A stretch of 64,000 bases of DNA from NCBI GenBank assembly GCA_013180625.2, contig SNVD02011027.1, positions 434,001 through 498,000 on the forward strand. Reading direction: 5' to 3'. Positions 1 through 11,175 of this stretch are shown here, piece by piece. The notes beneath the pieces were generated by a model. That model had not been told where the DNA came from. It ran no database searches and saw only the letters and a program-made list of their open reading frames with translations. The DNA comes from Boswellia sacra. Lineage: Eukaryota > Streptophyta > Magnoliopsida > Sapindales > Burseraceae. Every line of letters starts with the position of its first letter. Position 1 is the stretch's first letter. Position numbers and translations under genes: made by a program.

Positions 1-719
1 GAAATAGAGCCGCCACCTAATTATTCAATTGGGAATGAATAGGGGATATCCGATTTCTTGTTTTGGGACCTAAACTACCATTATCCCTTCAAAGATGGGT
101 TTGGGAAGTTAGGTACGAGTCATTTGACCCACTCGGATCAAGATTCGGCCTCTAGTAGGGCATACCAAATAAAATTATCTCATATTCACATACAGTCCAC
201 TTAGGGTTGTTCGCTTTATGCACACATAGCCCATTTTATCTTAAAGCATGTATGGTGATTTCATTCATATCGATTGTATATTCATACAAAGAAAGAGGGA
301 GGAAAATGGATTGCATTTTCGTCAAACATGAGGGAAGGGAAAAGGATTACATCAGTTAGTCTTCGATAATAAAATGATACTCCAAATTAAATATTCCATA
401 CATTCATTCATAATAAAATCATATATTTGAATATCAACAATTTATTCGAGACTCGATAGATAATGAATTCCTCATCACCATATGTGAGTCCATTCAATGT
501 CTATCAAGCTTCTTTCATGACATCAAAATATATCTAAATATTGTATATTCCTACATGCATTCATATCAATCAATAAATTCTAATTGAGGCCATAATCTAG
601 AATCATAACATTCTAGCCTAAATTTGATAAATGTATCATGGCATTCTATCCTATAGCTATTCTAGCATAATTCACATTAGTTTGTAAGGAACCATGGCAT
701 TTCTAAACTAATCACGGTG
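1..719 (-). repeat. Partial Tat/Ogre-type LTR (3' half), outermost copy
   Basis: Read on the minus strand, this has the same order of motifs as the LTR segments at 27272-28250 and 51140-52175. These include the 'gccatgat...ctaga' A/T-rich stretch, the 'gaggaattcat' block and the 'cctaattgaataattaggtggcg' type end region. It abuts the terminal bases of a second LTR at 720, so two LTR pieces lie head to tail. It continues beyond the left edge of the window. No coding potential is seen. Family assignment rests on the matching copies that are followed by a Tat-like primer site and gag. Confidence 0.6.
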
Positions 720-807
720 TGAACAGGGCTTCCATCCTGCTAGAGCATTTGCGATCATGACATTGTGTCAAAGTCTCTTTCGAGACTTAAGGGAATACAA
801 ACGAGCC

Positions 808-812
808 ATGGG
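808..812. repeat. Target site duplication of copia element, left copy
   Basis: ATGGG directly precedes the TG of the 5' LTR, and the same five bases follow the CA of the 3' LTR at 7960-7964. Removing the element and one copy restores a sequence resembling the uninterrupted LTR at 51040-51060 ('cccatggctc', other strand). This confirms insertion into the Tat LTR. Confidence 0.93.
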
Positions 813-1019
813 TGTTAGCCCTAAGGCTATATGATAATTTTGATGATGATAATACACATTGATTCATTGAGATTTACTAACATATTTATTTATGCGCAAG
901 AGTAAGATTATTGAAATAATTATAAAATCAAGAAGAGGCTTATTAAAATGAAGTGTTGAAGCTAAGGAGAAGACTGCATGTTAAAGGCACCAAAGTTTTT
1001 AAGAACAAGGTTTGATTTA

Positions 1020-1800
1020 AGGAATGTGACACATGAGCAATGTTCAATCAATTGGTCATATATTTCTCTATAAATATCAAAATGACATGATTCTTAAGCC
1101 TTTGGAAAGCTTACTCAATTTAAAACATTTCATATGTTTTAAAAAAATTCAAATTTCAAGTGCAAAGTTGTCCAAATCATCATGCAAGTTGAAAGACAAA
1201 TGGAAGCAGCTGACATGAGCACCGAATACTCTTTTGGACATATCTTGAGCTATAAATATCAACATGACTTGATTCTTTGGCATTATGAAGAGGACTTAAT
1301 GAAGCACATTTCATATGTTTTGAATAAATTCAAATTTTAAATACAAGGCTGACATAACTGACATGCAATTCAATGGACTAACACAGAGAAGAAAAATCAA
1401 CTCATTTGAGCACTAAATGATGTTTTATCCATATCATGAGTTAGAGATATCAAAATGACTTGATTCTTATGGAATTAGAAAGATAATTCAATGGAGAATA
1501 TTTCATATTCTTTGAATAAATTTAAATTTCAAACATAAGGCTGACATAATACACATGCAAATTGGTGGACTGACACAAGAAAGAAAAATCAAGTCACATG
1601 AGCATCAAATGGTATTTTGGCCATTTCTTGAGCTACAAATATCCAAATAACTTGGTTCTTGATGAGTTGGAAAGCTTATTCAATTGTACAGATCTTTTAT
1701 GTTTTGCATATTTTCAAATTTCAAATGAAACATTGACAAAAATAGTAGACAAGATTATAGTTTTTATGGTGGGCAGAAAATTTGGAGTTAGTGTCTTCAC
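1020..1800 (+). repeat. Tandem degenerate repeats (~190 bp x4) in copia U3
   Basis: Four diverged units each carry the order 'catgagca-c-gaat', 'ttggccatatcttgagctacaaatatc', 'aatgacttgattctt', then 'tttcaaatttcaaatg' and 'ctgacataa'. They start near 1030, 1215, 1405 and 1595. The same units occur at 6310-7075 and, inverted, at 14300-15080. They lie directly upstream of the TATA box, where enhancer repeats would be expected in a retrotransposon LTR. That regulatory role is an inference. Confidence 0.7.
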
Positions 1801-1822
1801 TTGATTAAGTTCGTCCCATTTG

Positions 1823-1833
1823 CCTATAAAAGG
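1823..1833 (+). promoter_or_regulatory. TATA box of copia 5' LTR
   Basis: CCTATAAAAGG is a strong TATA box, conserved at 7094-7104 in the 3' LTR and inverted near 14277-14289 in the solo LTR. Transcription would start about 30 bases downstream, defining the U3/R border near 1855. The position follows the usual plant spacing and is not measured. Confidence 0.75.
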
Positions 1834-2041
1834 AGCCCTGCTCCCATGCATTCAGCAAGAGCAAGAGAAGCATTTTATCAAGCAAAAAAAAAAAAAACAA
1901 GAGAAATATCAAGTCTAGAGAGCTTTTATATTCTTTTTCTACTCATTGAAGAGAGTTGTACTTTTGCTGTAAAAATTTTCTTTGTTCTTGTATTGTGATG
2001 AGAGTGAGATATTCTTGTAAAGGATAAAAGTTATCCTTGAG

Positions 2042-2370
2042 TGAACTCTTGGTGTGGTGTTATCAAGGGTTGAAGGAAGTTTCCTTGGTGAGGTTGTTCA
2101 TCAAGAAGAACTCTTGGTGTGGTGTTTTCAAGGATTGAAAGAAGTTGCCTTGGTGAGATTGTTCATCAAGAAGAACTCTTGGTGTGGTGTTATCAAGAGT
2201 TGAAAGAAGTTACCCTGGTGAGGTTGTTCATCAAGAAGAACTCTTGGTGTGGTGTTATCAAGGGTTGGAGGAAGTTGCCTTGGTGAAGTTGTTCATCAAG
2301 AAGAACTCTTGGTGTGGTGTTATCAAGAGTTGGAAGATAAAGTCTTGGTGAGGTTGTTCATCAAGCAAGT
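2042..2370 (+). repeat. Tandem ~65-bp repeat x5 in copia LTR leader
   Basis: Five units of the type 'gaactcttggtgtggtgtta' plus 'tcaagggttgaaggaagtt', 'ccttggtgaggttgttcatc' and 'aagaa' follow one another. Five units also occur at 7309-7640. The inverted solo LTR at about 13850-14085 has four. They lie downstream of the TATA box, so they would be part of the transcribed leader. Short ORFs through them are artefacts of the repeat. Confidence 0.85.
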
Positions 2371-2692
2371 TGTAAAGAATTCTACAACTTAGTGGAAAGC
2401 CTAGCCTGTGGAGCTAGGAGCCTGTGGACATAGGCAAGGTTTGCTCAGCCATGTAAATTGAGTTTGTACTCTCTCTATCCCTATCCTTTTTACATTTACT
2501 TGCACTTGTGATCATTTATTATTGCTATTCTGATTGCATCTTAGACAACTTCTATTTTCATCTTCTTCACCTTTATTCTCAAAGAAAGAGTAAACTAATT
2601 TTGATCTTTCAAGAAAAGTTTCCTAAATCCGTTTTGATAAATAAAAACCCAATTCACCCCCCCTCTTGGGTTGCCATACCTTGGTCAACAAG

Positions 2693-2706
2693 TGGTATCA
2701 GAGCAA
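2693..2706 (+). other. Primer binding site, tRNA-iMet type
   Basis: TGGTATCAGAGCAAGG starts two bases after the LTR end. TGGTATCAGAGC is the usual plant sequence complementary to the 3' end of initiator methionine tRNA, used to prime minus-strand DNA. It fixes the 5' LTR boundary at 2690. Confidence 0.92.
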
Positions 2707-2746
2707 GGTTGCTCAATTTTTTTAAATCTTAATCGATTTTTGAGCT

Positions 2747-4150
2747 ATGACAACTTTTAATCCAACTTCACATGTTGAGGGACTTTCTACCTCTAGACCT
2801 CCATTTTTCAATGGAAGTGATTGCTCTTATTGGAAAACTAGAATGAGTATTTTCTTGCAATCCTTTGATTATGATTTGTGGTCTATTGTTTTGGAAGGAC
2901 CTTTTGTTCCTACCAAAATTGAAAATGGGGAATGCATGCTTAAAGAACCTAAAGAGTTTAGTGAAGATGCTAAAAAGAAATTGAGTTTGAATGCTAAAGC
3001 TATAAATGTGTTGTATTGTGCTCTAGATAGAAATGAGTTTAATAGAATATCTACTTGTTCTACGGCACAAGAAATATGGCACACACTTGAAGTAACTCAT
3101 GAAGGAACTAGTCAAGTTAAAGAATCCAAAATTAGTATGCTAGTTCATAGTTTTGAGCTTTTTAAGATGAAATCGGATGAATCAATTTCTGAAATGTTTA
3201 CTAGATTTACGGATATTATTAATAGTTTGAAATCTCTTGGTAAATCTTATTTTAATGTTGAAATGGTGAGAAAGATTCTTAGGTGTCTACCAAAATCTTG
3301 GGAGTCAAAGGTGACGGCAATTCAAGAAGCAAAGGACCTCACCAAACTACCATTAGAAGAACTTATGGGTTCTCTTATTACTCATGAAATCATCTTGAAG
3401 GAGAATGAAGAAGAAGATTGCGATGTGGCAAACATGTGCTTCATGGCTTTAAGAGAAAATGAGATAAGTATTCTAAACCATGATCCTAAGCTTTCATATG
3501 ATGAATTACTTGAAGCATTCCAAAATTTATATGTGCAAGTTGATAGGCAAAATTCAAAAATCAATGCTTTCAAAAAGAAGTTAAAAATCATGTTATCTCA
3601 ATTAGAGGAGTTGGTAGAAATAAATGAAGCTTTAGAAAATGAAAATGAAATTTTAAAGCAAAAAGATTTTGAAAGTTTGGAAAGTCAAATACATTTATTA
3701 AAAACTGAAAATGACATTTTAAAACAAAGGATTTTGATAAATTGGAGAAACAAAATGCTATTTTGAAAAAGGAAAATAATGACTTAAGAAATATTGTTGA
3801 TAGTTTTACAAAAAGCACAAAAATTTGAATTCTATGTTACAAAACCAAAGGTGTGTTTTTGATAAAAGAGGTTTAGGATATAAAACTTATAAAAATCAAA
3901 AGTATTTTAAAAATTATTTTGCTCATGCATCTTCTAGGAATAATCCTAATCATTCATGTACTTATTGTAGAAGAAAAGGACACAAAGTGCATTCTTGCTA
4001 TATTAGAAGAAATCCTAATTTAAAACAAATATGGGTTCCAAAAAGTACCATAACTAACCCCCAAGGACCCAAGAACATTTGGGTACCAAAAAGTCTCTCT
4101 TTTAATATTGATTGTAGAAACAAAGGAGTGGCAAACACAAGTGGTACTTA
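2747..4150 (+). pseudogene. gag: Copia gag (capsid/nucleocapsid), frameshifted
   Basis: The first 339 codons (2747-3766) form a copia gag domain of the UBN2/retrotran-gag type, with FNGSDCSYWKTRM near residue 22 and a KILRCLPKSWESKVTAI block near residue 180. A heptad-rich Glu/Lys/Leu tail from about residue 260 suggests a coiled coil. A frameshift near 3730 moves the reading frame. Coding then resumes at 3825-4151 with a zinc knuckle CTYCRRKGHKVHSC (C-x2-C-x4-H-x4-C). Start chosen at the ATG 56 bases after the LTR, directly before the conserved N-terminus. The product would package the RNA into cytoplasmic particles. The copy is broken. Confidence 0.88.
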
Positions 4151-4849
4151 GATAGTGGATGCTCAAGGCATATGACCGGAGATGCCTCCAAGTTCTCAAG
4201 ATTAATCATGATGAAAGGAGGACATGTGACCTTCGGTGATAATGCCAAAGGAAGGGTAATCGGACATGGTGACATTGGTAACCCTTCTTCACATATTATT
4301 GAAAATGTTCTGCTTGTTAATGGTTTGAAACATGATTTGATTAGCATTAGTCAATTGTGTGATAAGGGATATTTTATTGCTTTTGAGCCTAATAGATATG
4401 TGATTAAGGATGTTAGTAAAAATAACACATTATTTGTTGGTAATAGATTTGGTAATATTTATACAATTGATATTGATGTTAATAATCATGTAGAAAATTA
4501 TTTCATTGTTAATCATGATGCTTGGTTATGGCATAGAAGGTTAGGTAATGCTAGCATGGACACAATTTCAAAAATTTCTAAAAATGATTTAGTTGATGGT
4601 CTTCCAAAAATAAAATTTGAAAAGGATAAGATTTGTGATGCTTGTCAATTTGGAAAACAAGTGAGAACTTCTTTTAAACAAAAGAAATTTATTTCAACAA
4701 ATAAACCTCTACAATTACTTCTTTTGGATTTATTTGGACCATCAAGAAGTCAAAGCCTCGGTGGAAAGTATTATGTTTTTGTTATTGTGGATGATTATTC
4801 AAGATTCACTTGGGTATTATTCTTGAAAACTAAAAACGAGGCCATATAA
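4142..4849 (+). pseudogene. pol: Copia protease and integrase N-terminal half
   Basis: At about 4142 the frame reads WYLDSGCSRHMTG, the aspartic protease active site (D-S-G) typical of copia. Further on, WLWHRRLGNA and CDACQFGK form the HHCC zinc-binding part of integrase. LLLDLFGPSR carries the first catalytic Asp of the DDE core, and YYVFVIVDDYSRFTWV follows. The frame ends at a stop at 4847-4849, after which integrase continues in another frame. Joined to gag in the ancestral polyprotein; here separated by stops. Confidence 0.87.
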
Positions 4850-5785
4850 GCTTTTTCAAAATTTACAAAAAGAGTCTAAAATCAAAAAGGGTATTCTATT
4901 GTGTCCATTAGGAGTGATCATAGTGGTGAAGTAGACAATGTTGCATTTGAAAATCTTTGTGATGAAAATGGGTTTTGAACATAATTTTTCCTCACCTAGA
5001 ACTCCACAACAAAATGGTGTTGTTGAGAGGAAAAATAGGACTATCCAAGAAATGGCTAGGACCATGTTACTTGAAAATAATTTGCCAAAATATTTTTGGG
5101 CTGAAGTCGTTAGTATTGCATGCTTTATAATCAATAGAGTCCATATTAGAGCTTTAATAAAGAAAACTCCTTATGAACTTTGGAAAGGAAGAAAACTCAA
5201 CATTAGATTTTTTAAAGTTTTTGGATGTGAATGTTTTATTTTAAATACCAAGGATAACATTGGAAAATTTGATACAAAAGTCGATGTTTGAATTTTTTGT
5301 TGGCTACTCCAACCATAGTAAAGCATATAGAGTTTTTAATAAAAAGACTCTTGCTATTGAAGATTCTATGCATGTTAAATTTGATAAACTAATGTGATTT
5401 CGTCAAAGAATTTAGATGATGATATTGTTGAGGTTGAAAGGCAAATCAAGGAATCAAGGCTTAATGAAAAGAGCTAAGATAAATTACAACTTCAACAAGA
5501 AAAACTTGAGGAAGTAAATGATTCTTCCCAAGAATTACCAAAGGAATGGAGGTATGCAAAAGCTCACCCTAAAGATCTCATTATTGGTGAACCATCACAA
5601 GGTATGAAAACTAGATCTTCTTTTAGGAACTTTTGTAATCATTCTGCATTTGTCTCTTAATTTAAACCAAAATCTTTTAAAGAAGTCAAAAATGACAAAA
5701 GTTGGATTTTTGCTATGCAAGAACAATTGAACCAATTTGAGAGAAATCAAGTTTGGGAATTAGTCCCTAGATCCAAATATGACTA
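4850..5785 (+). pseudogene. pol: Copia integrase C-terminal half and start of RT
   Basis: The segment 4890-5291 encodes IRSDHSGEV (second catalytic Asp), then PQQNGVVERKNRTIQEMAR with the catalytic Glu, and YELWKGRKLNIRFFKVFGCECF of the copia integrase end. Several frameshifts and stops follow. A last trace near 5700-5785 reads WIFAMQEQLNQFERNQVWELVP, which is the conserved entry to copia RT. The sequence then jumps to noncoding DNA, so RT and RNase H have been deleted. All three DDE residues survive, though spread over two frames. Confidence 0.85.
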
Positions 5786-6077
5786 AACCCCTTAGTTAAG
5801 ATAGATTTTGCATAATTAGAAGAGAATTAGGCATGTTGGATATGTCTTAATTTTGCTTTAATATGATAATCTTTGAATGGTAGCATATGTTAAGGGGGAG
5901 AATATATTTAGGGGGAGTAGTTAATTTGATTACATCTTTTTGATGATAACAAAAGGAGGAGAAATAGTTGGATTGCTTATATTCATAACAAGTGCCATTT
6001 TTTTTGTTTAGTTTTTATTTTATTTTCATTCTTTATTTTAGATATTATTTTAAAGCAATCAATGTTTTGTCATCATC
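5786..6077 (+). other. Copia 3' untranslated region with extra polypurine runs
   Basis: There is no coding trace. Besides the tract next to the LTR, it has AAGGGGGAGAA near 5891-5901 and TAGGGGGAGTAG near 5910-5920. Multiple GGGGGAG tracts before the 3' LTR are a known trait of SIRE-type copia elements. Confidence 0.6.
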
Positions 6078-6091
6078 AAAAAGGGGGAGAT
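6078..6091 (+). other. Polypurine tract of copia element
   Basis: AAAAAGGGGGAGA directly precedes the 3' LTR, the expected primer for plus-strand DNA synthesis. It fixes the LTR start at 6092. Confidence 0.9.
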
Positions 6092-7959
6092 TGTTAGCCC
6101 TAAGGCTATATGATAATTTTGATGATAAAAATACACATTGATTCATTGAGATTTACTAACATATTTATTTATGTGCAAGAGTAAGATTATTGAAATAATT
6201 GCAAAATCAAGAAGAGGCTTATTAAAACAAAGTGTTGAAGCTAAGGAGAAGACTACATGTTAAAGGCACCAAAGTTTTAGAACAAGGTTTGATTCAAGGA
6301 ATGTGACATATGAATAATGTTCAATCAATTGGTCATATATTTCTCTACAAATGTCAAAATGATATGATTCTTAAGCCTTTAAAAAGCTTACTCAATTTAT
6401 AACATTTCATATGTTTTAACAAAATTCAAATTTCAAGTGTAAGGTTGTCCAAATCATCATGCAAGTTGAAAGACAAATGGAAGTAGCTAACATGAGCACT
6501 GAATACCCTTTTGGACATATCTTGAGCTAGAAATATCAAAATGACTTGATTCTTGTGGCATTAGAAAGAGGACTTAACGAATCACATTTCATATGTTTTG
6601 AATAAATTTAAATTTCAAATGCAAGGCTGACATAATTGACATACAATTTGGTGTACTGACATAGAGAAGAAAAATCAACTTATTTGAGCACCGAATGATG
6701 TTTTGTCCATATCTTGAGTTAGAGATATCAAAATGACTTGATTCTTATGGCATTGGAAATATAATTCAATGGAGAATATTCTTTGAAGAAATTCAAATTT
6801 CAAACATAAGGGCAACATAATACACATGCAAGTTGGTGGACTGACACAAGAAAGAAAAATCAAGTCACATGAGTATCGAATGGTGTTTTGGCCATATCTT
6901 AAGCTACAGATAACCAAATGACTTGATTCTTGATGAGTTGGAAAGCTTATTCAATTGTGCAGATCTTTTATGTTTTTCAGATTTTCAAATTGCAAATGGA
7001 ACATTGACAAAAATGGTAGACAAAATTACAGTTTTTATGGTGGGTAGAAAATTTGGAGTTAGTGTCTTCACTTCATTAAGTTCGTCCCATTTGCCTATAA
7101 AAGGAGCCCTTCTCCCATGCATTCAGCAAGAGCAAGAGAAGCATTTTATCAAGCAAAAAAAAACAAGAGAAATATCAAGTCTAGAGAGCTTTTATATTCT
7201 TTATCTACCCATTGAAGAGAGTTGTACTTTTGTTGTAAAAATTTTCTTTGTTCTTGTATTGTGGTGAGAGTGAGATATTCTTATAAAGGATAAAAGTTAT
7301 CCTTGAGTGAACTCTTGGTGTGGTGTTATCAAGAGCTGAATGAAGTTGCCTTGGTGAGGTTGTTCATCAAGAAGAACTCTTGGTGTGGTGTTATCAAGGG
7401 TTGAAGGAAGTTTCCTTGGTGAGGTTGTTCATCAAGAAGAACTCTTGGTGTGGTGTTATCAAGGGTTGAAGGAAGTTGCCTTGGTGAGGTTGTTCATCAA
7501 GAAGAACTCTTGGTGTGGTATTATCAAGGGTTGAAGAAAGTTGCCTTGGTGAGGTTGTTCATCAAGAAGAACTCTTGGTGTGGTGTTATCAAGAGTTGGA
7601 AGATAAAGTCTTGGTGAGGTTGTTCATCAAGCAAGTTGTAAAGAATTCTACAACTTAGTGGAAAGCCTAGCTTGTGGAGCTAGGAGCCCATGGACATGGG
7701 CAAGGTTTGCTGAACCACGTAAATTGAGTTTGCACTCTCTCTATCCCTATCCTTTTTACATTTACTTGCACTTGTGATTGTTTATTATTGCTATTCTCTT
7801 GATTGCATCTTAGACAACTTCTATTTTCATCTTCTTCACCTTTATTCTCAAAGAAAGAGTAAACTAATTTTGATCTTTCAAGAAAAGTTTTCTAAATCCG
7901 TTTTGATAAATAAAAACCCAATTTACCCCCCCTCTTGGGTTGCCATACCTCGGTCAACA
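6092..7959 (+). repeat. Copia 3' LTR
   Basis: Starts TGTTAGCCCTAAGG and ends CGGTCAACA, matching 813-2690. It contains the U3 repeats (6310-7075), a TATA box (7094-7104) and five leader repeats (7309-7640). Followed by the duplicated ATGGG at 7960-7964. Confidence 0.93.
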
Positions 7960-9805
7960 ATGGGCACATCTAGAAAATGAAGTCGCCACCTAATTCTTCA
8001 ATTAGGAATGAATGGGGCAATTTGATCCCTCGTTTCTGGGCCTATACTAGCCTTATCCCTTCAGAGATGGATTTGAAAAGTTATGTATGAGTCATTCGAC
8101 CTGCTTAGACATAAATCCGACCTCCACTTAGGAAATACCAAATAGGAATAGCTTGTATTGTTACTTGGTCTACTTAAGTGATTAGTTTTATGCACACATT
8201 GCAAATTTTATCTTTGTTAAACATTTGAGGTGATTATTTAATCAATAGCAATTACATCACTTGCTCTTTGAAAATAATACTTCAAATGTAAATTATTGCA
8301 CACATAAGTCATATATTCGAATATAAATAATCAATTCGAGACTCAATAGATAATGAATTCCTCATCATCATATGTGATTCTATTCAATGTCTAACTAGCC
8401 TTTTTAAGCATTTCCATTCAATAAATAAAGTATTCTAAGTGATGGTCCCTTACCATCATGTGAGTCCATCACCATTCCATAGCATCATACAATTACACTT
8501 CTTAACATGATATATATTCAAAATAAAGCAATCAATCAATTAAAAATTAAATACAAAGCCATAATCTACTATCATGGCATTCTAGCCTAGATTTGATAAT
8601 TCTATCACGGTAATTCTATCTATCACAAATCTAGCATCATTCATATCAACTCATGGCATTCCTAGCCTAAACATGGTTATCATGGTATATTTTGGCCTAA
8701 TTCAATCATTCAAAGTACAAAAAGCTATTCTAGCTCATTTAAACATTCAAATGGAAAAATGGTAATTCTTACCTGTTCTATGCTATTTCCTGGCATACTT
8801 TAAAGTTATTATAAGTCTTCCTATCATGATTCTAATCATGTGCTCCTAAGTATAATTATAAGCATTCGCAAAGAAAGTAAATTCCTAAACATGTTTTTAA
8901 TAGGGATAGCGGACTTACCTTAACACACTTATCTATCTCGCAAAATAAACATGGGTTAGAACATTCATAATAACCCTAGCATGCTTCTAAGCATAAAATT
9001 AAATCCTAGTCATGCTTATTCTAAGCATAAAACAACTTATCATGCTTAATTCTAAGCAAGAAAATAAAGAAGAGAGAAGGAGAGAGGAGAGAACTCTGCT
9101 CTTAAGACGTACCTCTACTGGGTTTAGAGCCATAGAATGCTTGAAAACTTTAGACTACAAAAAACTTTTCGAGTTCTCTAACGTGTCTTCAAAAGAGAGA
9201 AGAGATGATTATATTCGATAATTAGGGTCTCTTACAAAGCCAGCTAAGGGATGTTTATGTAGGTGAGAGTTGGATTTGAAAAAGGAAGCAAATTCTAAAA
9301 TAAAAAGGTTTTAAAAGAAATTTTCCAAAATTATTTAAAAAACAGCTGGGCAGCCACCATATAGTTGATTAGCCATTAGTCAATAACTAGGCGACTATAC
9401 TTGTAGTGGTTGTTTGATAACAGTCCAGTTGTTTTCTCTCCAGGCTTCCTATTTCAACACTTTGTAGTGCAGTCCCTTCGGACCTTTGCCTGTTCGATCA
9501 TTTATGACTTTTTGAATTCGACTCCGATTTGTGATCTGTAAATTTCTACCAAAACTAGACATTCGTAGTTTCGCAATTGGTACGTGATTCATCAATAGAT
9601 TCCCCATGCATCAATTTTTATTACTTTTAGAAATCACATGTTAATTTTCAAGACCTTTCATCAATTCTTTCTCACCTTTCTTTTCTTGGCCTCCAAGGGC
9701 ATTTTAATCATTTTTTTTGCTCGACATTCATCTTCATTCTTTCATCAAGCCTAAAAAATTTAGTGTCTATGGCTCACCCCTTACGTTCGAGAGGTTTGTG
9801 AGACA

Positions 9806-11175
9806 AAAAAGTCAACAAAATACTCTTACTTTATCCTTCCTTTTTCCTTCTTAACATCTTTGTTTTCATCTTCATTCTATCGGTCTGTTCATCATTTCTC
9901 TCACCTTTTCTATTCCTGTAAAATGAGGAACCCATTCAAGTGCTTAGGTGCCTGTTCTAAGGGTAAATACGCCCATTCAAAGCCTAGTGTACCCATATGA
10001 GGGCTAGTATGTCCATTCAAGAGCTAATATGCCCATCTAAGGGCACATGTGCCCATTCAAGGGCTAGAAAGCATCCTTATGATGCTATAATAAAATAGTC
10101 CTTAGTATACCTACTTTTTAGGATTTCTAACACTTTTCAATGCACCTACTCCTTAGGGTTTCTAATACTCTTCAGTGCGCCTACTTCACAGGGTTTTCAA
10201 CACTCTTTAGTGCACCTTTTTAAGGCTTGTGCCTATTCTAAGAACTTAAAATACTCCTAAGTACACCTACTTCTTAGGACTTGTGCCTATTCTAAGAGCT
10301 TAAAACACTTTTAAGTGTACCTATTTCTTAGGGTTTTCTTCTAGTACATGCCCACTGGGAAAATGTTCTCTCGTGCACTACTTCGCTACCTTTAGACCTT
10401 TCCATTCTTCGTGCCTTTGTCTAAGTATCCTTCGTACTTTTTATGACTTCTTCTGAATTTGCATTCTTTAGGTTTCACGACCGTCTTCTAAGTTCTACAA
10501 GATTCATTAATTTGCTCCAAATTTTGTATTCAATGGGTTCCATGCTCAAGTACTATTGCTTCTGTTCCTGATTCCTTCTAATCCACTAGGGAAATTCATC
10601 ATGTTTCTAGCATTTCTCGTTCCACTTCTTTTGCACTCGTCATCCTTTTCACTAGGGAGTTCTTATTATGTTGTTAATTCTTGAACTCACTGGGCATTTT
10701 TCAAATATTCTTTCAAGTTCCTCCAAAATGTCAAAGATCTTAATGATTTCAAATTTATTCAAATTTTACCTCATATTGTGTGTTTTCAACAACTTTGCTT
10801 TCTAGTCTCTTGAGAAATTCTTTCCTCATGTGTACCGTCCGAGGATTCCATTCGACCGATGCTATCCTTTCTGTATGAGTTGCTAAACTGTTGACATGGC
10901 TGGGTGCTCACTATCGAGATGCTTCAAAGATCCTATTGAGGTTTTAAAGTTGATGTAAAAGTTTTTCTTTCCATTTTCCTCTTTTCTTTTTCTCTTTCTT
11001 CTTTCTCTCTGCTTTCTCTCTCTTCTTTCCTTTCTTTTTCTTCTTTCTCTTTCTTTTCTTTCCTGTTTTCTTTTTTTTTTCTTTCTTCTTTTCCTTCTTT
11101 CCCTTTTGCCCCTCACTGTCAACAACGGGTTGATGGTTTGACCACAGTTTGGTAGTCAAGGACTTGTTGTTTTTG
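9806..11175 (-). other. Tat-A 3' untranslated region with minisatellites and a polypyrimidine tract
   Basis: No gene is visible. On the minus strand the order is a purine-rich tract (10960-11110), then unique sequence. Next come two short-period repeats: about 35-bp 'gtgcac...agtgttaga-aaccctaagaagtag' units (10090-10345) and about 20-bp 'gggcacat--gcccttgaa' units (9925-10080). The same order occurs on the plus strand at 48560-49080 and 62160-63360. This shows it is the region between the pol/antisense genes and the 3' LTR of the Tat family. The Lys/Arg-rich ORFs here are low-complexity artefacts. Confidence 0.65.

Larger units (their letters stand above)
813..2690 (+). repeat. Copia 5' LTR
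   Basis: Begins TGTTAGCCCTAAGG and ends GGTCAACA, matching 6092-7959 throughout. It has two internal repeat blocks, one in U3 (about 1020-1800) and one downstream of the TATA box (2042-2370). A TATA box lies at 1823-1833. The two LTRs differ mainly by scattered substitutions and small indels, so the insertion is not recent, but I did not compute a distance. Confidence 0.93.
813..7959 (+). mobile_element. Ty1/copia LTR retrotransposon, SIRE/Maximus-like, internally deleted
   Basis: This is a complete insertion of 7,147 bp. It has a 1,878-bp 5' LTR, an initiator-Met tRNA primer site, gag, protease, integrase, a polypurine tract, a 1,868-bp 3' LTR and 5-bp duplications. Order gag-protease-integrase identifies Ty1/copia. 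The long LTRs, the gag with a long C-terminal coiled-coil tail and the several GGGGGAG tracts before the 3' LTR suggest the SIRE/Maximus lineage, which is an inference. RT and RNase H are missing: the coding trace stops near 5785, just after the conserved start of the RT region. It is therefore non-autonomous. Confidence 0.92.
720..9805 (-). repeat. 3' LTR of Tat-A (minus), split by copia at 813-7959
   Basis: The two halves, 720-812 and 7965-9805, rejoin at the copia target duplication into one LTR of about 1.93 kb. The outer bases read TG...CA: on the minus strand it starts 'tgtctcacaaacctc' near 9805 and ends 'gaagccctgttca' at 720. The length agrees with the 5' LTR of the same element at 27272-29155 (about 1.88 kb). 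It contains a GC-richer patch at 9345-9430 shared with the other Tat LTRs. The exact edges are inferred by comparing copies and may be off by several bases. Confidence 0.6.

Noticed and set aside
1801..1998. Short ORFs within the copia LTRs (also 2508-2732, 7774-7980, 14079-14651)
   Set aside because: They lie in LTR U3/R/U5 sequence and are not conserved as frames among the three LTR copies.
2042..2370. Regular ~65-bp repeats that could suggest a CRISPR array
   Set aside because: Units are contiguous without unique spacers and lie inside a copia LTR in a plant genome.
10883..11159. Lys/Arg/Glu-rich minus-strand ORFs
   Set aside because: They arise from a purine-only tract of the Tat 3' UTR that also occurs at 62160-62350, where it yields a Phe/Ser-rich ORF on the other strand.
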